This document shows, piece by piece, positions 6,107 to 7,353 of a stretch of 7,353 bases of DNA; position 1 is the first letter of the stretch, and each line of letters starts with the position of its first letter. This stretch comes from Chloroflexota bacterium (lineage in GTDB: Bacteria; Chloroflexota; UBA11872; VXNJ01). The position numbers were made by a program, and so were the translations under genes. The notes beneath the pieces are model-generated. The model was not told where the DNA came from. It worked only from the letters and a program-made list of their open reading frames with translations, and searched no databases. The stretch spans positions 1 through 7,353 of the forward strand of contig JAPOVO010000349.1 in the NCBI GenBank assembly GCA_026708165.1, read 5' to 3'.

Positions 6107-7015
6107 ATGCGAATGCTGCTTACGGGCGCGACCGGTTATATGGGCAGGCGACTTTGCAGCCGCTTCGCGGATAACGGCTGGGAGCTATGGGCGTTTTCGA
6201 GGGACGCCCGGCGCGCGCAAGAAAGTCTCCCCAGCGTTGCACGCTGGTTTGAATGGCAGCCAGAGGCCGGTCCCCCGCCCGACGCCGCGTTTGAGGGCGT
6301 CTCTACTGTTATCAACTTGATCGGCGAACGCATTTCGGGGATATGGACGCCGACCAAGCGCAGAACCTTGAGGTCGAGCCGCGAAGTGAGCACGCGCAAT
6401 TTGGTGGCCGGTCTCGCTGCCGCGCAAGTCCGCCCGCTGGTGCTCGTATCCGCAAGCGCGGTCGGTTACTACGGCGACCGCGCCGACGCCGAGCTGACCG
6501 AACAGTCGCCCCCGGGCGACAACTTCTTCTCGGAGACTTGCGAGGCGTGGGAGCACGAGGCCCTTGAAGCCCGTGAGTTGGGGATTCGGGTAGTCCATCT
6601 TCGGGCCGCGCCGGTGGTCGGAGAGAACAGTCCGTTCCTGCGACCGATGCTGCCGATTTTTCGATTGGGCGTGGGAGGCCGCATGGGATCAGGCCGTCAA
6701 TGGTGGCCGTGGGTGCATGTTGACGATGTAGTCGGAGCGGTCGAGTTCATCCTCGATCAAAAACTGGAAGGCCCCGTCAACCTGGCCGCCCCGGAAGCCG
6801 TCACGCAAAACGACTTCGCCAAAACGCTGGGACGGGTACTGCCGCGTCCTGCAATGGTTCCAATACCGGCGTTCGCTCTAAACATGGCCCTCGGAGGCCT
6901 CGCGGTCGAGCTGCTGGCTAGCAGAAAGGCGATCCCCCAAAAGCTGCTCGACTCCGGTTACGAGTTCAAATTCCCCGATCTCGAATCCGCCCTCCGCGAT
7001 GCAACGGGGACCTAG
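6107..7015 (+). CDS. TIGR01777-family NAD(P)-binding epimerase-like protein (YfcH type)
   Basis: The 302-residue product is an atypical extended SDR of the TIGR01777 / YfcH group, at the family's usual length. The Rossmann nucleotide-binding loop is TGATGYMGRR (6-15). VINLIGERISG (68-78) follows the fourth strand. SASAVGYYGDR (115-125) carries the catalytic-type Ser and Tyr, then LTEQSPPGDNFFSETCEAWE (130-149). The C-terminal substrate domain holds GSGRQWWPWVHVDDVV (194-209), GPVNLAAPEAV (222-232) and PIPAFALNMALGG (252-264). I chose ATG at 6107, with GGA seven bases upstream (6097-6099), over TTG at 6101 and ATG at 6113; all three keep the fold. The usual family segment around LRxGxVLGxxGGAL is here LRAAPVVGENSPFL (165-178), a modest divergence. 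The substrate of this family is not established; members are annotated as nucleoside-diphosphate-sugar epimerases by similarity. The protein is cytoplasmic. It is divergent from the MBL operon and 81 bp upstream of the dehydratase gene. Confidence 0.93.
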   Translation: MRMLLTGATGYMGRRLCSRFADNGWELWAFSRDARRAQESLPSVARWFEWQPEAGPPPDAAFEGVSTVINLIGERISGIWTPTKRRTLRSSREVSTRNLVAGLAAAQVRPLVLVSASAVGYYGDRADAELTEQSPPGDNFFSETCEAWEHEALEARELGIRVVHLRAAPVVGENSPFLRPMLPIFRLGVGGRMGSGRQWWPWVHVDDVVGAVEFILDQKLEGPVNLAAPEAVTQNDFAKTLGRVLPRPAMVPIPAFALNMALGGLAVELLASRKAIPQKLLDSGYEFKFPDLESALRDATGT

Positions 7016-7051
7016 ACAGAGGACAGTACGGTAGCCCTTCAAGCCAGCCCT

Positions 7052-7073
7052 GTGGCGATAACATAGGCGCCAC
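7052..7073 (+). other. Small inverted repeat between epimerase and dehydratase genes
   Basis: GTGGCG (7052-7057) and CGCCAC (7068-7073) form a six-base stem with a ten-base loop in the 81-bp gap. No T-run follows, so it is a poor intrinsic terminator. It may be an operator or chance. Confidence 0.25.
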
Positions 7074-7096
7074 GTCGAAGATCAGCGAGGCAAGCG

Positions 7097-7353
7097 ATGG
7101 AAAACTCGATTCGGGTAGCCGTGGGACAGCTTGGGGAGTTGACGGACCTCCAGTTCGCCGCACAGCTTGGCGTAAAAGGCGTCCAGATGAACAATCCCAG
7201 AATTCCCGGTGAAGAGCGCTGGGAATACATGGACCTCCTACGGCTTCGGATGCGCGCCCAAGACGCGGGACTAAAGCTCGAAGCGCTGGAGAACACGCCT
7301 CTCAGCTTCTACGACAAGGTGATGCTGGGACTGCCCGGCCGTGATGAGCAGAT
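7097..7353 (+). CDS. Mannonate-dehydratase-like (UxuA family) TIM-barrel protein, N-terminal part
   Basis: The frame runs from ATG at 7097 past the window edge: 85 codons and two bases are visible. GAGG at 7087-7090, six bases before the ATG, is a good ribosome site and supports this start. Residues 1-25 (MENSIRVAVGQLGELTDLQFAAQLG) form a first strand and helix. LGVKGVQMN is the second strand, and LRLRMRAQDAGLKLEALENTPL is a helix and strand ending in the ExxP-type motif. SFYDKVMLGLPGRDEQ matches the conserved segment of UxuA-like proteins. UxuA dehydrates D-mannonate to 2-keto-3-deoxygluconate in hexuronate breakdown. Shorter relatives are annotated as sugar isomerases or dehydratases, so exact activity is uncertain with the metal-binding half missing. 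It may be co-transcribed with the epimerase gene. Confidence 0.85.
   Translation, partial: MENSIRVAVGQLGELTDLQFAAQLGVKGVQMNNPRIPGEERWEYMDLLRLRMRAQDAGLKLEALENTPLSFYDKVMLGLPGRDEQ

Noticed and set aside
5882..6174. Short open frames on both strands in the divergent region
   Set aside because: They overlap each other and the epimerase start, resemble no protein family, and the region instead shows non-coding features.
7052..7073. GTGGCG...CGCCAC as a terminator of the epimerase gene
   Set aside because: The stem is only six pairs, the loop is ten bases and no T-run follows.

Overview
The window is chromosome-like bacterial DNA, moderately GC-rich by eye, with tightly packed genes. It contains five complete protein genes and two cut by the window edges. 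No RNA gene, insertion sequence, CRISPR array or phage gene was found. The two lipoprotein-type signal peptides and the MMPL exporter fit a bacterium with an extracytoplasmic compartment. The sequence does not fix the phylum. The mix of families (UxuA-like dehydratase, ankyrin repeats, thioredoxin-fold lipoprotein, MMPL) would not be surprising in an uncultured marine or host-associated lineage such as Chloroflexota/SAR202, but that is only an impression.

Layout. (1) Bases 2-517, + strand: the 3' end of an ankyrin-repeat gene. (2) Bases 667-5772, - strand: four genes in one direction, read from high to low coordinates. They are a metallo-beta-lactamase-fold hydrolase (5772-5122), a His-rich thioredoxin-fold lipoprotein (5037-4105), an MMPL/RND-type exporter (3974-1785) and an AttH/CrtC-like probable lipoprotein (1788-667). 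The last two overlap by four bases (GTGA) and are almost certainly translationally coupled. The gaps between the others are 84 and 130 bp, so a single operon is plausible but not shown. (3) Bases 5773-6106: a 334-bp divergent intergenic region with an AT-rich promoter candidate, a G-quadruplex-type motif on the - strand and a small hairpin. (4) Bases 6107-7015, + strand: a TIGR01777-family NAD(P)-binding epimerase-like protein. (5) Bases 7097 to the edge, + strand: the start of a mannonate-dehydratase-like gene.

The strongest candidate for something new is the exporter plus AttH-like pair. In Agrobacterium the related AttH is encoded with an ABC transporter (attEFG). Here an MMPL exporter, a family known for lipid export, occupies that place. 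A reasonable inference is that the pair exports and then processes or carries a hydrophobic compound outside the cytoplasmic membrane. The thioredoxin-fold lipoprotein with its five-His cluster may have a metal or redox role beside it. No substrate can be read from the sequence.
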